A stretch of 64,000 bases of DNA from Sulfurimonas sp. HSL3-2 (lineage in GTDB: Bacteria > Campylobacterota > Campylobacteria > Campylobacterales > Sulfurimonadaceae), in the NCBI RefSeq assembly GCF_039645965.1, contig NZ_CP147917.1, forward strand, positions 1,736,001 to 1,800,000. Direction: 5' to 3'. The notes under the pieces were generated by a model. It had not been told where the DNA came from and ran no database searches. It worked only from the letters and a program-made list of their open reading frames with translations. Numbering within the stretch: the stretch's first letter is position 1; each line of letters begins with the position of its first letter. Positions 55,816-64,000 of this stretch are shown here, piece by piece. A program made the position numbers and the translations under genes.

Positions 55816-57195
55816 TCACACCGTTTTAGAGAAAGTTTTTTGGCTTGCCGCATGCTTTTTCATATACGCATCAAACGGCATAGATATATTTCTGATAAGT
55901 AGAGTCCCGGTCTCAGAACAAACGATATGCTCATCATCCATAGTCAGTAACCCTTCTTGGGCAAAAGGTTTCAATGCTTCGATAGCATCTGCAAAATATG
56001 TTTTAAACTCGACGTTAAACTCTTTTTCAAAACGCTTGATATCAAGCTTGAAGTTACTCATAAGTTCCATGATCACATACTGACGGATCATATCGTCCTC
56101 ATTTAAAAGGACTCCGCGTTCAAAAGGAAGGCGCCCTTCATCGATGGCTGCTTCATACTCATGCATATCTTTAAAGTTTTGAGCATAGTAATCCACACCC
56201 TCACCTATCGAAGTCAGTCCCACGCCTATCAGGTCAGCTCCGCCTTTTGTCGTATAGCCTTGGAAGTTTCTATGCAGTTCGCCTGTCTTTATCGCTTTAA
56301 AGAGTTCATCTTCCGGTTTAGCAAAGTGGTCCATTCCGATCATCTTGTATCCGTGAGATGTAAAGAAATCTATCGTGTACTGCATGATATGAAGCTTCTC
56401 TTCGGGTGTCGGAAGAGTCGTCTCATCGATCTTTCTCATCGTCTTTTTCAGCCAAGGGACATGCGCGTAGTTAAAGACCGCAAATCTGTCAGGATCAAGT
56501 GTCAAAGAAAGCTCAAGCGTCTCTTTAAAAGTCTCAAGATTTTGATACGGAAGTCCGTAGATCAGATCGACGTTAACAGAGACCATATTGTACTTTCTTG
56601 CAAGGTCCATAGCATTTTTAGTGATGTCGTACGGCTGAACACGATGAACGGCTACTTGAACTTTTTCATTAAAGTCCTGAATACCGAAACTCACACGGTT
56701 AAATCCGGCATCGCTCATCACTTTCATCTGCGCTTCATCGATATGACGCGGATCTATCTCACAGCTTACCTCAGCACCCTTTGCAAAGTTTGGAAAATGA
56801 CTTTTTATCATCGTGATGATCTCATTTAACTGCTCAGCTGAGAAAAACGTAGGTGTTCCGCCGCCAAAATGCATCTGGATCACCTCTCTTGAAGTGTCAA
56901 GATGTTTGCTAAGGATCTCTAGTTCGCGGCGCATATAGTCTATATAACGTACCTTCTTTTCCTCTTTTGACGTAAACACGACATTACATCCGCAGAAGTA
57001 ACAGGCATTTCTACAGAATGGAAGGTGAAAATAGAGTGATAAAGGACGCGTCTTATCTTGTGATTCAAGCTTATTTATATATTCGTCATATCTAAAATTA
57101 TCGTTGAACTCCAAAGCCGTAGGATAGCTGGTATATCGCGGTCCAGGCTTCGAGTATTTCGTAAATTTTGCAAAATCTAACATAAAGAGATCCAT
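55816..57195 (-). CDS. hemN: Oxygen-independent coproporphyrinogen III oxidase
   Basis: 459 residues. Radical SAM enzyme converting coproporphyrinogen III to protoporphyrinogen IX without oxygen. GPRYTSYPTALEF, the cluster motif CRNACYFCGC and FGGGTPTFF are diagnostic. Two starts are possible: ATG 57195 (MDLFMLDF) or ATG 57183 (MLDF); the second fits the usual family N-terminus and has GGA seven bases before it. Confidence 0.97.
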   Translation of the reverse strand: MDLFMLDFAKFTKYSKPGPRYTSYPTALEFNDNFRYDEYINKLESQDKTRPLSLYFHLPFCRNACYFCGCNVVFTSKEEKKVRYIDYMRRELEILSKHLDTSREVIQMHFGGGTPTFFSAEQLNEIITMIKSHFPNFAKGAEVSCEIDPRHIDEAQMKVMSDAGFNRVSFGIQDFNEKVQVAVHRVQPYDITKNAMDLARKYNMVSVNVDLIYGLPYQNLETFKETLELSLTLDPDRFAVFNYAHVPWLKKTMRKIDETTLPTPEEKLHIMQYTIDFFTSHGYKMIGMDHFAKPEDELFKAIKTGELHRNFQGYTTKGGADLIGVGLTSIGEGVDYYAQNFKDMHEYEAAIDEGRLPFERGVLLNEDDMIRQYVIMELMSNFKLDIKRFEKEFNVEFKTYFADAIEALKPFAQEGLLTMDDEHIVCSETGTLLIRNISMPFDAYMKKHAASQKTFSKTV

Positions 57196-57231
57196 TTTTA
57201 ATAATATTAACGCGATTATGGCAAATATGTG

Positions 57232-57260
57232 TTGAATATGTAATAAAACGAATTGAATAT
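57232..57260. promoter_or_regulatory. Direct repeats TTGAATAT in the hemN upstream region
   Basis: TTGAATAT at 57232-57239 and 57253-57260, 21 bp apart (two helical turns), in the 230-bp divergent gap. Possible regulator sites; no family assigned. Confidence 0.3.
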
Positions 57261-57354
57261 ATATACATGTAAGAAGTTACTAAGATGAATATTATGTTTT
57301 TATGTTTACATTCAACACACAATGTGATAACTTTGTAATAAACCCTTTAAATAA

Positions 57355-57401
57355 TATCACTTTTTCAGTATACTAACAGATATGAAATTATCACTTTTTC
57401 A
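57355..57401 (+). promoter_or_regulatory. Direct repeats TATCACTTTTTCA before the response regulator
   Basis: 13-bp exact repeats at 57355-57367 and 57389-57401, 34 bp apart, ending 25 bp before the regulator gene. Candidate autoregulatory sites. Confidence 0.4.
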
Positions 57402-57425
57402 AATAATAGAATTTTAGGACAAGTT

Positions 57426-58175
57426 ATGAAAAACAAGAGGGTGTTAATTGTAGAGGACGATGAAGTAACTGCAATGAACCTAAAGATGTCTCTGGAAAAA
57501 CAGGGATATTCTGTCGCGTCGATAGCAGACGATGCTACAAGTGCAAAAAGCAAGATCAAAGTATATGATCCGGATATAATTATTATTGATATATCGCTCC
57601 AAGAGAGCAATGACGGGATCATGTTAGCAAACTATATACGTGAAAAACAGCTTATGCCGTTTATATTTTTAACAGCTCATACAGATGATCATATCATTGA
57701 AGACGCAAGTAAGACAGAACCATACGGGTATATTATAAAACCATTTGATCCGGCGAATCTTCATGCGACAATACAGATGGCTCTTTATAAATATGATCAG
57801 GAAAAGAAAAGAAATGAGAGTCTTGATTCGCTAAAAGTCGATAAACTGAACTTGGAAAAACTTCTTTACAGTAAAAAGATGGTGGACAAGCCTATCGTTC
57901 CTTTCGGTGACGGATATCATCTTGATATTAGTGTCTGTGAGACTTTTTATAACGGGAAAAAGATCAAACTGACTAAAAAAGAGAACTCTTTTATCCGTCT
58001 CTTAGTAGCACAGCTTGGTCTAGTCGTCAGTTTTGAACAGGCGATCAGTTATGTCTGGGAAGATGACGGAGCTACTGAAAACAGCGTTCGTACACTTGTA
58101 TGGAGACTAAGAAATAAACTTCCCACGGATATCATCAAAAATGCATCCGGTATGGGTTACTATATAGAAGATTAA
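57426..58175 (+). CDS. Response regulator, receiver plus winged-helix domain
   Basis: 249 residues. Receiver with VEDDEVTAM, phospho-acceptor Asp in IIIIDISLQESNDG, FLTAHT and IIKPFD; a linker; then an OmpR-like winged helix (LTKKENSFIRLLVAQLG, ENSVRTLVWRLRNKLP, GMGYYIED). Convergent with the hybrid kinase, overlapping by 4 bp; the two are probably partners. Confidence 0.9.
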   Translation: MKNKRVLIVEDDEVTAMNLKMSLEKQGYSVASIADDATSAKSKIKVYDPDIIIIDISLQESNDGIMLANYIREKQLMPFIFLTAHTDDHIIEDASKTEPYGYIIKPFDPANLHATIQMALYKYDQEKKRNESLDSLKVDKLNLEKLLYSKKMVDKPIVPFGDGYHLDISVCETFYNGKKIKLTKKENSFIRLLVAQLGLVVSFEQAISYVWEDDGATENSVRTLVWRLRNKLPTDIIKNASGMGYYIED

Positions 58176-60802
58176 AAGTTTTTAATCTTCATATACTCCT
58201 TTTCTATTTGTTCGATACACTCTTCGTAGTCATAAGTATCATTTTCCTCTTTTGAGCTTATCTCCATCTCATGTGCATATTTCTGAATCTTTTCCAGCCT
58301 AAAATTTGCACTCGAACCTTTGATGGAGTGGGCCAATCTTGATATATTATAGTAATTTCTCTGCGCTATCTCATCTTTGAGTTTAGGAAGAGTATCATCC
58401 ATTTTTTTGATGTAAATCCCTAACAATACTTGTAACTGTTCCGAATCAAGCTGAAGTTCATCTTTTAATGTCTCAAGATCAAAGTGTGCTCCGCTTTCCT
58501 CTTCATCGCCCCTCTCTAAAGAGTCCTCAAAGACCATCTCCAACTCTTTTAAAATAATCGGTTTTCCAAGGAAATAATCACATCCGCTCTCCAGGCTTTT
58601 CTCTTTTGAACCTTTGATGACATTTGCTGTCAATGTCGATATAGGCGTATGCTTTAGATTCTCTGCTTCCTCATAGTACCTTATATCATCTATCGCTTCA
58701 AAACCATTTTTAATAGGCATCTGATCATCCATCAGGACAAGATCATATCTGTTCTCACGGAACATCGCTACTGCTTCGACCCCGTTTGCTGCAATATCGT
58801 AGGTAACTCCATACTTATCCAAAATAATCTTTATAAGCTCCTGATTCGCTTCATTATCCTCAGCGACCAAAATATGTCCGTTAAACCTTTTAATATTTTT
58901 TGAACTGCTTTTTTGCTGGTTATACGCTTCGCTCAGACCTAAAGCATCTAACGTCCTGTCTCTGAGTTTTGTCAGATAAATAGGAAAGCAGAGGTTGGAT
59001 ATATTATTTATAAGATCATAACTATCATCCATATACTCCATTATGGCTATGGAAGGTTTATTTTTCTGAATGACCTGATATCTCAGGGCGTCATCAAGAT
59101 CGCTGTCCATAAAGTAGAGCAGATCGTAATGATTCTGCTTAATATCTTCTATAAGATTGAGTTCGACACCGATCTGCATATAATACTTTTTAAATATATC
59201 AAGTTTTCTTTTATCTGTCTTCTCATTTACATAAAAAGCGATCTGCTTATCTTGAAGCATCTTGCAGTCTAGACTCAGCATCTCGCTATTGACTACGACA
59301 ATAGGAAGATTCAAAGTAAACTTACTGCCTTTTCCTACCGTTGATTCTACATCAATATATCCGCCCATTATTTCAGCCAGCTGTTTACATATCGAAAGTC
59401 CCAGACCCGTTCCGCCGCTTCGTTTTATAATGCTGTTTTGTGCCTGTGTAAATGCATCAAATATCTTGCTCATATCGCTTTGTGCTATTCCGACACCGGA
59501 ATCCTCGACAGATATTTTAATATACCCATCTTCATATATAGCATCGACTTCAATTATCCCGTTAATAGGAGTGAATTTTATGGCATTACTTAAAAAATTT
59601 GAAACGATCTGACCGAGTCTTAACTGATCGGCTAATATCTCTGAAGGGATTGTCGGGTCTAAAAAACTGATGATCGTTATCTGTTTTTGATGTGCTGAAG
59701 CGACAAACAATTCCATGGTATGGGACAAGACCTCTTCCAAATTAAAGATCTTCGGTTCGATCGTAAATTCACCGCTTCTCAGTTTTGAAAAGTCCAGGAT
59801 ATCGTTGATGATATTTAAAAGGTTCTCTCCGCTGTTATGGATAATATCAAGATAATTTTTGTGTTTTAGCGAAATATTTTCATCTTTTAAAAGTGATACG
59901 AATCCAAGTATAGCATTCAAAGGAGTTCTAATCTCATGAGACATATTGGAAAGGAAATAGTCTTTTGCTTTGTCTGCTTCTATCGCTTTTTGTCTGGCAT
60001 CTATCAGTTTTGTTACTTCATAACCTATGGCCATATACTCTTTTTTGCCCGTAAAAGGGTCTTCTATAGGTATTATCGATGTATCGATATAAAAGTAACC
60101 GCCATCCTTGCTTTTGTTTTTAATAGTCCCGGTAAAGATCTGGTTAGACTGTATGGTGTCCCAAAGCTTTTTAAAAAATGCTTTAGACATATCTTCATGG
60201 CGCATTACGCTGTGAGCTCTGCCTATAAGTTCATGCTCTTCATACCCGCACAGTGTCATAAACTTTGAGTTCACATGTGTAATAAATCCGTTTTGATCGG
60301 TTTTTGATACAAGAGCACTCTCATTTAATGCATAGATATACTGTTCTAAAAGCTCGACATTCTTCCCTATCTCAATATCTTTTTCATAGATCGTATCAGA
60401 ATATATTTCCAAGACTTTTGAAAAGTTTTTATCAAATACATAACTGATCTCACTAAAAAGCTGTTTTGTATTAATATCTTTTTCGTATGAATACTCCACC
60501 ATAGAGAGTTTAAAATGACTGCAGATCATAAAAAGCTCTTTTGAACTTATATTTCTATCTTTTAAATATTTTAAAAACTCTTCGACTACAGGACAATCTC
60601 CTATCTGAACGACACCTTTTATTACCCCCATAAAATAGTCAAATACATTATCGGCATAGTTTTTTATAAAGACCTCTCTGTCTATATTGTGATGCAGAAG
60701 TATAGATTGCGGAATAGAATACTCTACCCAATTTGAGATGATAGATGATTTTCCATTTTCTAAAGTCGATATATTTGATTTCAAATTTAAAAGTTCATTC
60801 AT
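58172..60802 (-). CDS. Cytoplasmic hybrid histidine kinase (PAS-HK-REC-Hpt)
   Basis: 876 residues with no membrane helix. A helical N-terminal region (1-150) of unknown kind that may be a globin-like or signal-input domain; PAS (about 155-270, ALVSKTDQNGFITHVNSKFM); H-box NMSHEIRTPLNA; ATPase GTGLGLSICKQ; a receiver-like segment without a clear Asp (about 525-640); a true receiver with LVLMDDQMPIKNG; a C-terminal Hpt with ISRLAHSIKGSSANF. A complete phosphorelay in one chain. Likely partner: the convergent response regulator. Confidence 0.92.
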   Translation of the reverse strand: MNELLNLKSNISTLENGKSSIISNWVEYSIPQSILLHHNIDREVFIKNYADNVFDYFMGVIKGVVQIGDCPVVEEFLKYLKDRNISSKELFMICSHFKLSMVEYSYEKDINTKQLFSEISYVFDKNFSKVLEIYSDTIYEKDIEIGKNVELLEQYIYALNESALVSKTDQNGFITHVNSKFMTLCGYEEHELIGRAHSVMRHEDMSKAFFKKLWDTIQSNQIFTGTIKNKSKDGGYFYIDTSIIPIEDPFTGKKEYMAIGYEVTKLIDARQKAIEADKAKDYFLSNMSHEIRTPLNAILGFVSLLKDENISLKHKNYLDIIHNSGENLLNIINDILDFSKLRSGEFTIEPKIFNLEEVLSHTMELFVASAHQKQITIISFLDPTIPSEILADQLRLGQIVSNFLSNAIKFTPINGIIEVDAIYEDGYIKISVEDSGVGIAQSDMSKIFDAFTQAQNSIIKRSGGTGLGLSICKQLAEIMGGYIDVESTVGKGSKFTLNLPIVVVNSEMLSLDCKMLQDKQIAFYVNEKTDKRKLDIFKKYYMQIGVELNLIEDIKQNHYDLLYFMDSDLDDALRYQVIQKNKPSIAIMEYMDDSYDLINNISNLCFPIYLTKLRDRTLDALGLSEAYNQQKSSSKNIKRFNGHILVAEDNEANQELIKIILDKYGVTYDIAANGVEAVAMFRENRYDLVLMDDQMPIKNGFEAIDDIRYYEEAENLKHTPISTLTANVIKGSKEKSLESGCDYFLGKPIILKELEMVFEDSLERGDEEESGAHFDLETLKDELQLDSEQLQVLLGIYIKKMDDTLPKLKDEIAQRNYYNISRLAHSIKGSSANFRLEKIQKYAHEMEISSKEENDTYDYEECIEQIEKEYMKIKNF

Positions 60803-60876
60803 GATTGTTACCTAGTCGATTAATAATTATATATTATACAGAAGTTGAGACTTAATAAAGTAAAAAGTAAGAGATT

Positions 60877-60909
60877 AAAAAAGATTTTGAATCGGGAAAA
60901 ACCCGATTC
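60877..60909 (-). terminator. Terminator of the sqr operon
   Basis: Perfect 8-bp stem GAATCGGG/CCCGATTC around a 5-base loop, followed on the minus strand by AAAATCTTTTTT. Lies 9 bp after the stop of the 55-residue gene. Confidence 0.88.
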
Positions 60910-60917
60910 GTGAAGAC

Positions 60918-61085
60918 TTAGTGGTGGCTTTTGCCAACAACTATGATCATCTTGATGTTTATAGCTATAAAACGTAAAAACTGCCAAATAACACAAGTTC
61001 TCATCCATTTTGCGAATGGACCAGGTGTCATTGTAGTAAAGTTATTTCCGTAAGCTTTGATATTTTTTTCACCATATTTTGACAT
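60918..61085 (-). CDS. 55-residue protein encoded behind sqr
   Basis: ATG at 61085 preceded by AAGGAAAGAAT, a strong ribosome site; stop at 60918 just before the terminator. Basic and amphipathic: MSKYGEKNIKAYG, then a PGPFAKWMRTCVIWQFLRF segment and a hydrophobic stretch FIAINIKMIIVVG ending KSHH. It is 24 bp after sqr, so cotranscribed. It may sit at or in the membrane next to SQR. No known family recognised. Confidence 0.75.
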   Translation of the reverse strand: MSKYGEKNIKAYGNNFTTMTPGPFAKWMRTCVIWQFLRFIAINIKMIIVVGKSHH

Positions 61086-61109
61086 ATTCTTTCCTTTTCT
61101 TTATTTTGT

Positions 61110-62579
61110 TTATTCTGGAATTAGAGTCCAGCCCGGATTTAGTTTAGCTTTGTAGATAAACAGGTGGTGTAGGATATGTTTAATCCAGTGACCTGCAAGA
61201 CCGATCTCACCAAATGTATAATCTGTATCACGACCAGTTCCTGGATATTTTTCAAAATCCGGTACAACTGGGTAGATAGTCATAGCTGCAGCAGTACCGT
61301 TAAACAGACCTTTACCAGCTGATGCAACACATGCAGCACCCATCTCAGCCATTGAAGCTTCATGTAAATGTGCGCCCTCACCTTTAGTGATCAAGTCACA
61401 AACACTGCCCGCAACCGCTTTACCGATAATACCTGAAGGCATACCTGTACGTGGTGGAGTAGGATTGATCGGTGTTCCGTTTGGTGAAGTCATCGGTTTA
61501 GATATACCGTGTGGAGGAGCGAATGCAATACCACAAGCAAACATATTTTTGTATGTAGGATTTTGGTATGTACGAGGCCAGTCACTAGCTTTCCAGTTTT
61601 CATAAGCACCTGCAGCATAGTTTGCATCAACTTTCATAAATCCGTTTGGAGCAAATACTGTAGCAGTGATATCTGAACCGTCTTTAGCGAAAGCTTTTAA
61701 ACCGACACCTGCAAACGGAGGAATAAGCATTGCGAAATCGAACTCTTTCTCACCCATTGAACCATCTAGTAGTTCATATGTAACTTTGCCTTTTTCAACT
61801 TTGTTAACGTGTGCACCGATAGTCCAGTCAACATTACGCTCAGCAAATAGTGACTCAGCAAAGATTCTAGAACTAACTGCAAATCCCATAGCTTTCATGT
61901 GAAGTCCACCAACACCGAAATCGCCTAGGAAAGACTCGTTAGAGATCCATTGTAGATCAGCTAAATCACGAACACCCGCTTTTTTCAGTTCATGTTCAAT
62001 GTTGAAGATGTACTCAAACGCCGCACCTTGACATGTACACATACCGTGACCTGTACCGATCAGGAATGTTTGACGCTCACCTTTTTTCATCTTCTCTATA
62101 CATTTTTGGAACTCTTCATTTGCATGAACAGCATGATCCGCAGTACAAACAGAAACCGTAAATTCGCCTAAACCGTTAGCATCACCAAGACCTGGGGTAG
62201 CAGCAAAATTTAGTTTTGGACCAGTTGCGTTGATCAAATAGTCATATTCGACTTCTTCACTCTCACCAACTTTGTTTTGTCCAGTATATTCAACAGTAAC
62301 GAAAGGTTTGTCAGAACCCTCTTTACCTTCAGGATTAATAGAAACTGCTTTTGCTTGTTTATAATTTATACCTGCTTTTTGGTATACAGGTGCTAAGTCA
62401 AAAGTAACATCCTCTTTACTCATCTCTCCAACACCAACCCAGATGTTTGAAGGAATCCAGTTCCACTTTGCATTAGGTGTTACAACAACAACCTCATGCT
62501 CAGAACCTAACCATTTCGCTGCAAATGTAGCGGCTGTATGACCGGAAACCCCTCCACCAAGAACAACTAATCTTGCCAT
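61110..62579 (-). CDS. sqr: Sulfide:quinone oxidoreductase
   Basis: 489 residues from the ATG at 62579, which has GAGGAG eight bases before it; an upstream TTG (62597) is less likely. FAD-dependent disulfide oxidoreductase: dinucleotide fold VVLGGGVSGHTAA (5-17), and Cys at 145, 160, 181, 183 and 349 that can form the catalytic redox centre (CTADHA, GMCTCQGAA, FACGIAFAPPHG). It oxidises sulfide to sulfur or polysulfide at the membrane and reduces quinone. The His-rich C-terminus (HWIKHILHHLF) may bind membrane. Subtype not assigned. Confidence 0.92.
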   Translation of the reverse strand: MARLVVLGGGVSGHTAATFAAKWLGSEHEVVVVTPNAKWNWIPSNIWVGVGEMSKEDVTFDLAPVYQKAGINYKQAKAVSINPEGKEGSDKPFVTVEYTGQNKVGESEEVEYDYLINATGPKLNFAATPGLGDANGLGEFTVSVCTADHAVHANEEFQKCIEKMKKGERQTFLIGTGHGMCTCQGAAFEYIFNIEHELKKAGVRDLADLQWISNESFLGDFGVGGLHMKAMGFAVSSRIFAESLFAERNVDWTIGAHVNKVEKGKVTYELLDGSMGEKEFDFAMLIPPFAGVGLKAFAKDGSDITATVFAPNGFMKVDANYAAGAYENWKASDWPRTYQNPTYKNMFACGIAFAPPHGISKPMTSPNGTPINPTPPRTGMPSGIIGKAVAGSVCDLITKGEGAHLHEASMAEMGAACVASAGKGLFNGTAAAMTIYPVVPDFEKYPGTGRDTDYTFGEIGLAGHWIKHILHHLFIYKAKLNPGWTLIPE

Positions 62580-62649
62580 GCCTACTCCTCGTATCAAATA
62601 ATATAACTAAAAATCACAACACTACTCAACAAGAATATTTCATGATAGT

Positions 62650-62655
62650 ATTATA
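62650..62655 (-). promoter_or_regulatory. Probable -10 box of sqr
   Basis: TATAAT on the minus strand about 70 bp before the sqr ATG, in an A+T-rich gap with no other gene; no clear -35. Confidence 0.4.
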
Positions 62656-62733
62656 ATGTCTTATCATTGTAGTGCTAGTTTTCAAAAATAAAGCTTAATT
62701 TTTTAAAAAATTATCCTATTTATTGGTTGTGTT

Positions 62734-64000
62734 TCATTTCTTATCTAAAATTTTGGAAACTATCTCAAAAGTGTTGTCTGATAGATTATTTGTTTCAATT
62801 ATACGTTCTAATTGTTCTTTCATCACATTTTTGTGATAAACGTCGAGTTTCCCGTATATCTTAAAAGCACCTGCCAAGCCCGATGCTATCTGTGCATTTA
62901 TCCTGTCTATCTCAATTATTTTATCCGCTATAAACTTGTATCCACTACCGTCTTTCGCATGAAAATAACTGTAGTTTCTCGTAAATGTATATACTAAAGA
63001 GCGGACAAGATTCGGTACTTTTTCATCATAGACCTCATCTCTTTGTGAATCGATAACACGAGAGAGAACATCATCTCTTTTTGCCGAAGATATAATCGCA
63101 AAATACTTGTTCATGACCAATGTATCATTTTTATACTTGTCATAAAAATCTTTTAAAGCTTTTTCAGCCGTTTTGCTATAAAAGTTTTCAAGAAGTGAAA
63201 GTGCGATCACTTTATCATTCATAGTCTTAGATAAGTAGTACTGTTCACTACAGATCTCTCCGATATCATCACTTCTTAGTGAACAGAGAAACTGCAATGC
63301 TCTATTTTTAAGAGCTCTTGCTGCCATCGCCTTGCTTGAGATAGATTCATCTTCGTTATCATGGTTTTTCTTGTAAAGATCTAAGAAACTATCCTTATAT
63401 GTTAGTGCGATATGTTTTGTAAGCTCCTCTCGGACATCACACAATCTTTGAAAATCGACCACTTCTCTTGTCTGCATAAGGTTGGATATGCTCGGGAGTT
63501 CTAAAAGCTGTGCTTTATACATCAGATCCACATCAGCATCAAGCAGCTCATTATATGCATTGACATACGACTCGTCGATCTTCTCACCATCTATCATCGC
63601 ATTAAGAGTCTGAAGTGCAAACTCCTGTGCCGCTTCATACCTGTTGAAACTATCATTGTCATATTTCATCAAGAAGGGATAATCCTGCTGTGCATATACT
63701 GTTTTTATCGGCGCGCTGAAACCTCTGTTTAAAGAGAGTTTCGGTTTACATGTAAGACCGTTGAACTCAAAGACCTCTACTTCATCTTTGATTATCAATG
63801 TTTTTTCTTCTATGAATCTTCCGTCTTCACAAAATAAAGCTATTTTAAAAGGATACATGAACGGCAGCTGTTCTTTGCCTTCGACCGTCACTGGTATGAT
63901 CTGCTTACATGTAAGCTTCAACGTACCATCGGCATAGTTTTCGCTGACATGCAGAGTCGGTGTACCGGATTGGTGGTACCATCTCTTAAACTGCGTCAAG
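62734..64000 (-). CDS. pepN: Aminopeptidase N, C-terminal part (5' end outside window)
   Basis: About 421 residues are visible and the frame is open to the right edge. LTQFKRWYHQSGTPTL, then an Ig-like domain and an all-helical C-terminal domain (MKYDNDSFNRYEAAQEFALQ), match the gammaproteobacterial-type PepN of the M1 family. The zinc motif HExxH lies in the missing part. It removes N-terminal residues from peptides in the cytosol. Two TTACATGTAA copies (63746, 63905) fall inside; on the coding strand both read LTCK (GLTCKP, KLTCKQ). Confidence 0.9.
   Translation of the reverse strand, partial: LTQFKRWYHQSGTPTLHVSENYADGTLKLTCKQIIPVTVEGKEQLPFMYPFKIALFCEDGRFIEEKTLIIKDEVEVFEFNGLTCKPKLSLNRGFSAPIKTVYAQQDYPFLMKYDNDSFNRYEAAQEFALQTLNAMIDGEKIDESYVNAYNELLDADVDLMYKAQLLELPSISNLMQTREVVDFQRLCDVREELTKHIALTYKDSFLDLYKKNHDNEDESISSKAMAARALKNRALQFLCSLRSDDIGEICSEQYYLSKTMNDKVIALSLLENFYSKTAEKALKDFYDKYKNDTLVMNKYFAIISSAKRDDVLSRVIDSQRDEVYDEKVPNLVRSLVYTFTRNYSYFHAKDGSGYKFIADKIIEIDRINAQIASGLAGAFKIYGKLDVYHKNVMKEQLERIIETNNLSDNTFEIVSKILDKK

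Noticed and set aside
60820-61008. 62-residue minus-strand frame across the sqr operon end
   Set aside because: It runs through the terminator hairpin in another frame than the 55-residue gene, which has the ribosome site and fits the operon.

Overview
The window is a stretch of chromosome from a Campylobacterota (Epsilonproteobacteria) bacterium, most like a Sulfurimonas-type sulfur oxidiser. The evidence is gene order and content: cheY-prmA-ftsH-psd-like-pssA and panB-ruvB follow the order I know from Helicobacter and Campylobacter, hemN is paired with an Fe-S protein as in Campylobacter, the tmRNA tag (ANNTNYRPALAVA) is of the epsilon type, there is a sulfide:quinone oxidoreductase, and signalling genes are dense. 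The genus is inferred, not proven. No rRNA, ordinary tRNA, CRISPR array, IS element or prophage was seen. No gene-free stretch exceeds 300 bases.

Layout. 1-2600: the end of an HD-GYP protein and a haem-c sensor GGDEF/EAL protein (c-di-GMP turnover). 2.8-12.2 kb: a TPR membrane protein, then a minus-strand housekeeping run (pssA, a psd-like pseudoenzyme, ftsH, prmA, cheY, hisA, hisH, PDC-sensor membrane protein). 12.2-19.5 kb: cation efflux, waaC-waaM, AI-2E-type permease, ruvB, panB, an Hpt protein overlapping trpA, and a small Cys-containing protein. 19.5-22.1 kb: tmRNA followed at once by an A+T-rich KAP-family NTPase and a 34-residue hydrophobic peptide, a likely accessory insertion at the tmRNA 3' end.

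22.1-36.8 kb is the most distinctive region. All genes lie on the minus strand and form a two-partner secretion island: TpsB pore, TpsA exoprotein with GLUG and YDG-type repeats, a tail-collar (microcystin-dependent-like) protein, two paralogous histidine kinases with different sensors, an OmpR-type regulator, a large hybrid kinase with two periplasmic solute-binding domains, an HD-GYP response regulator and a ChrR-like cupin. Three transcription units (tpsB-kinase-regulator, tpsA, MASE1 kinase-cupin) begin with copies of one ~68-bp promoter/leader that contains GCAAT half-sites 11 bp apart. This looks like a self-contained, co-regulated surface-protein system.

36.9-48.7 kb: an EAL-HDOD protein, CBS membrane protein, prs, lepA, ComF-like protein, amino-acid permease, a thioredoxin-fold/RND-type exporter pair and an AsmA-like protein. 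48.8-51.6 kb: grpE and dnaK, with a possible HspR-type operator upstream and a hairpin-packed spacer between them. 51.6-57.2 kb: a MerR regulator, AhpD-like protein, a membrane-anchored peptide-deformylase pseudoenzyme, lgt, an Fe-S oxidoreductase and hemN. 57.4-64 kb: a response regulator convergent with a hybrid kinase, the sqr operon with a 55-residue partner, and the end of pepN.

Two sequence-level themes cut across the window: a strongly over-represented palindrome TTACATGTAA (at least 12 exact copies, several inside genes where CTTACATGTAAG reads Leu-Thr-Cys-Lys), and a family of intergenic hairpins with the shared apex GGACTT(T)GTTC near hisA/hisH, lepA and grpE/dnaK. One 56-bp version occurs twice, in opposite orientation, with 100% identity.
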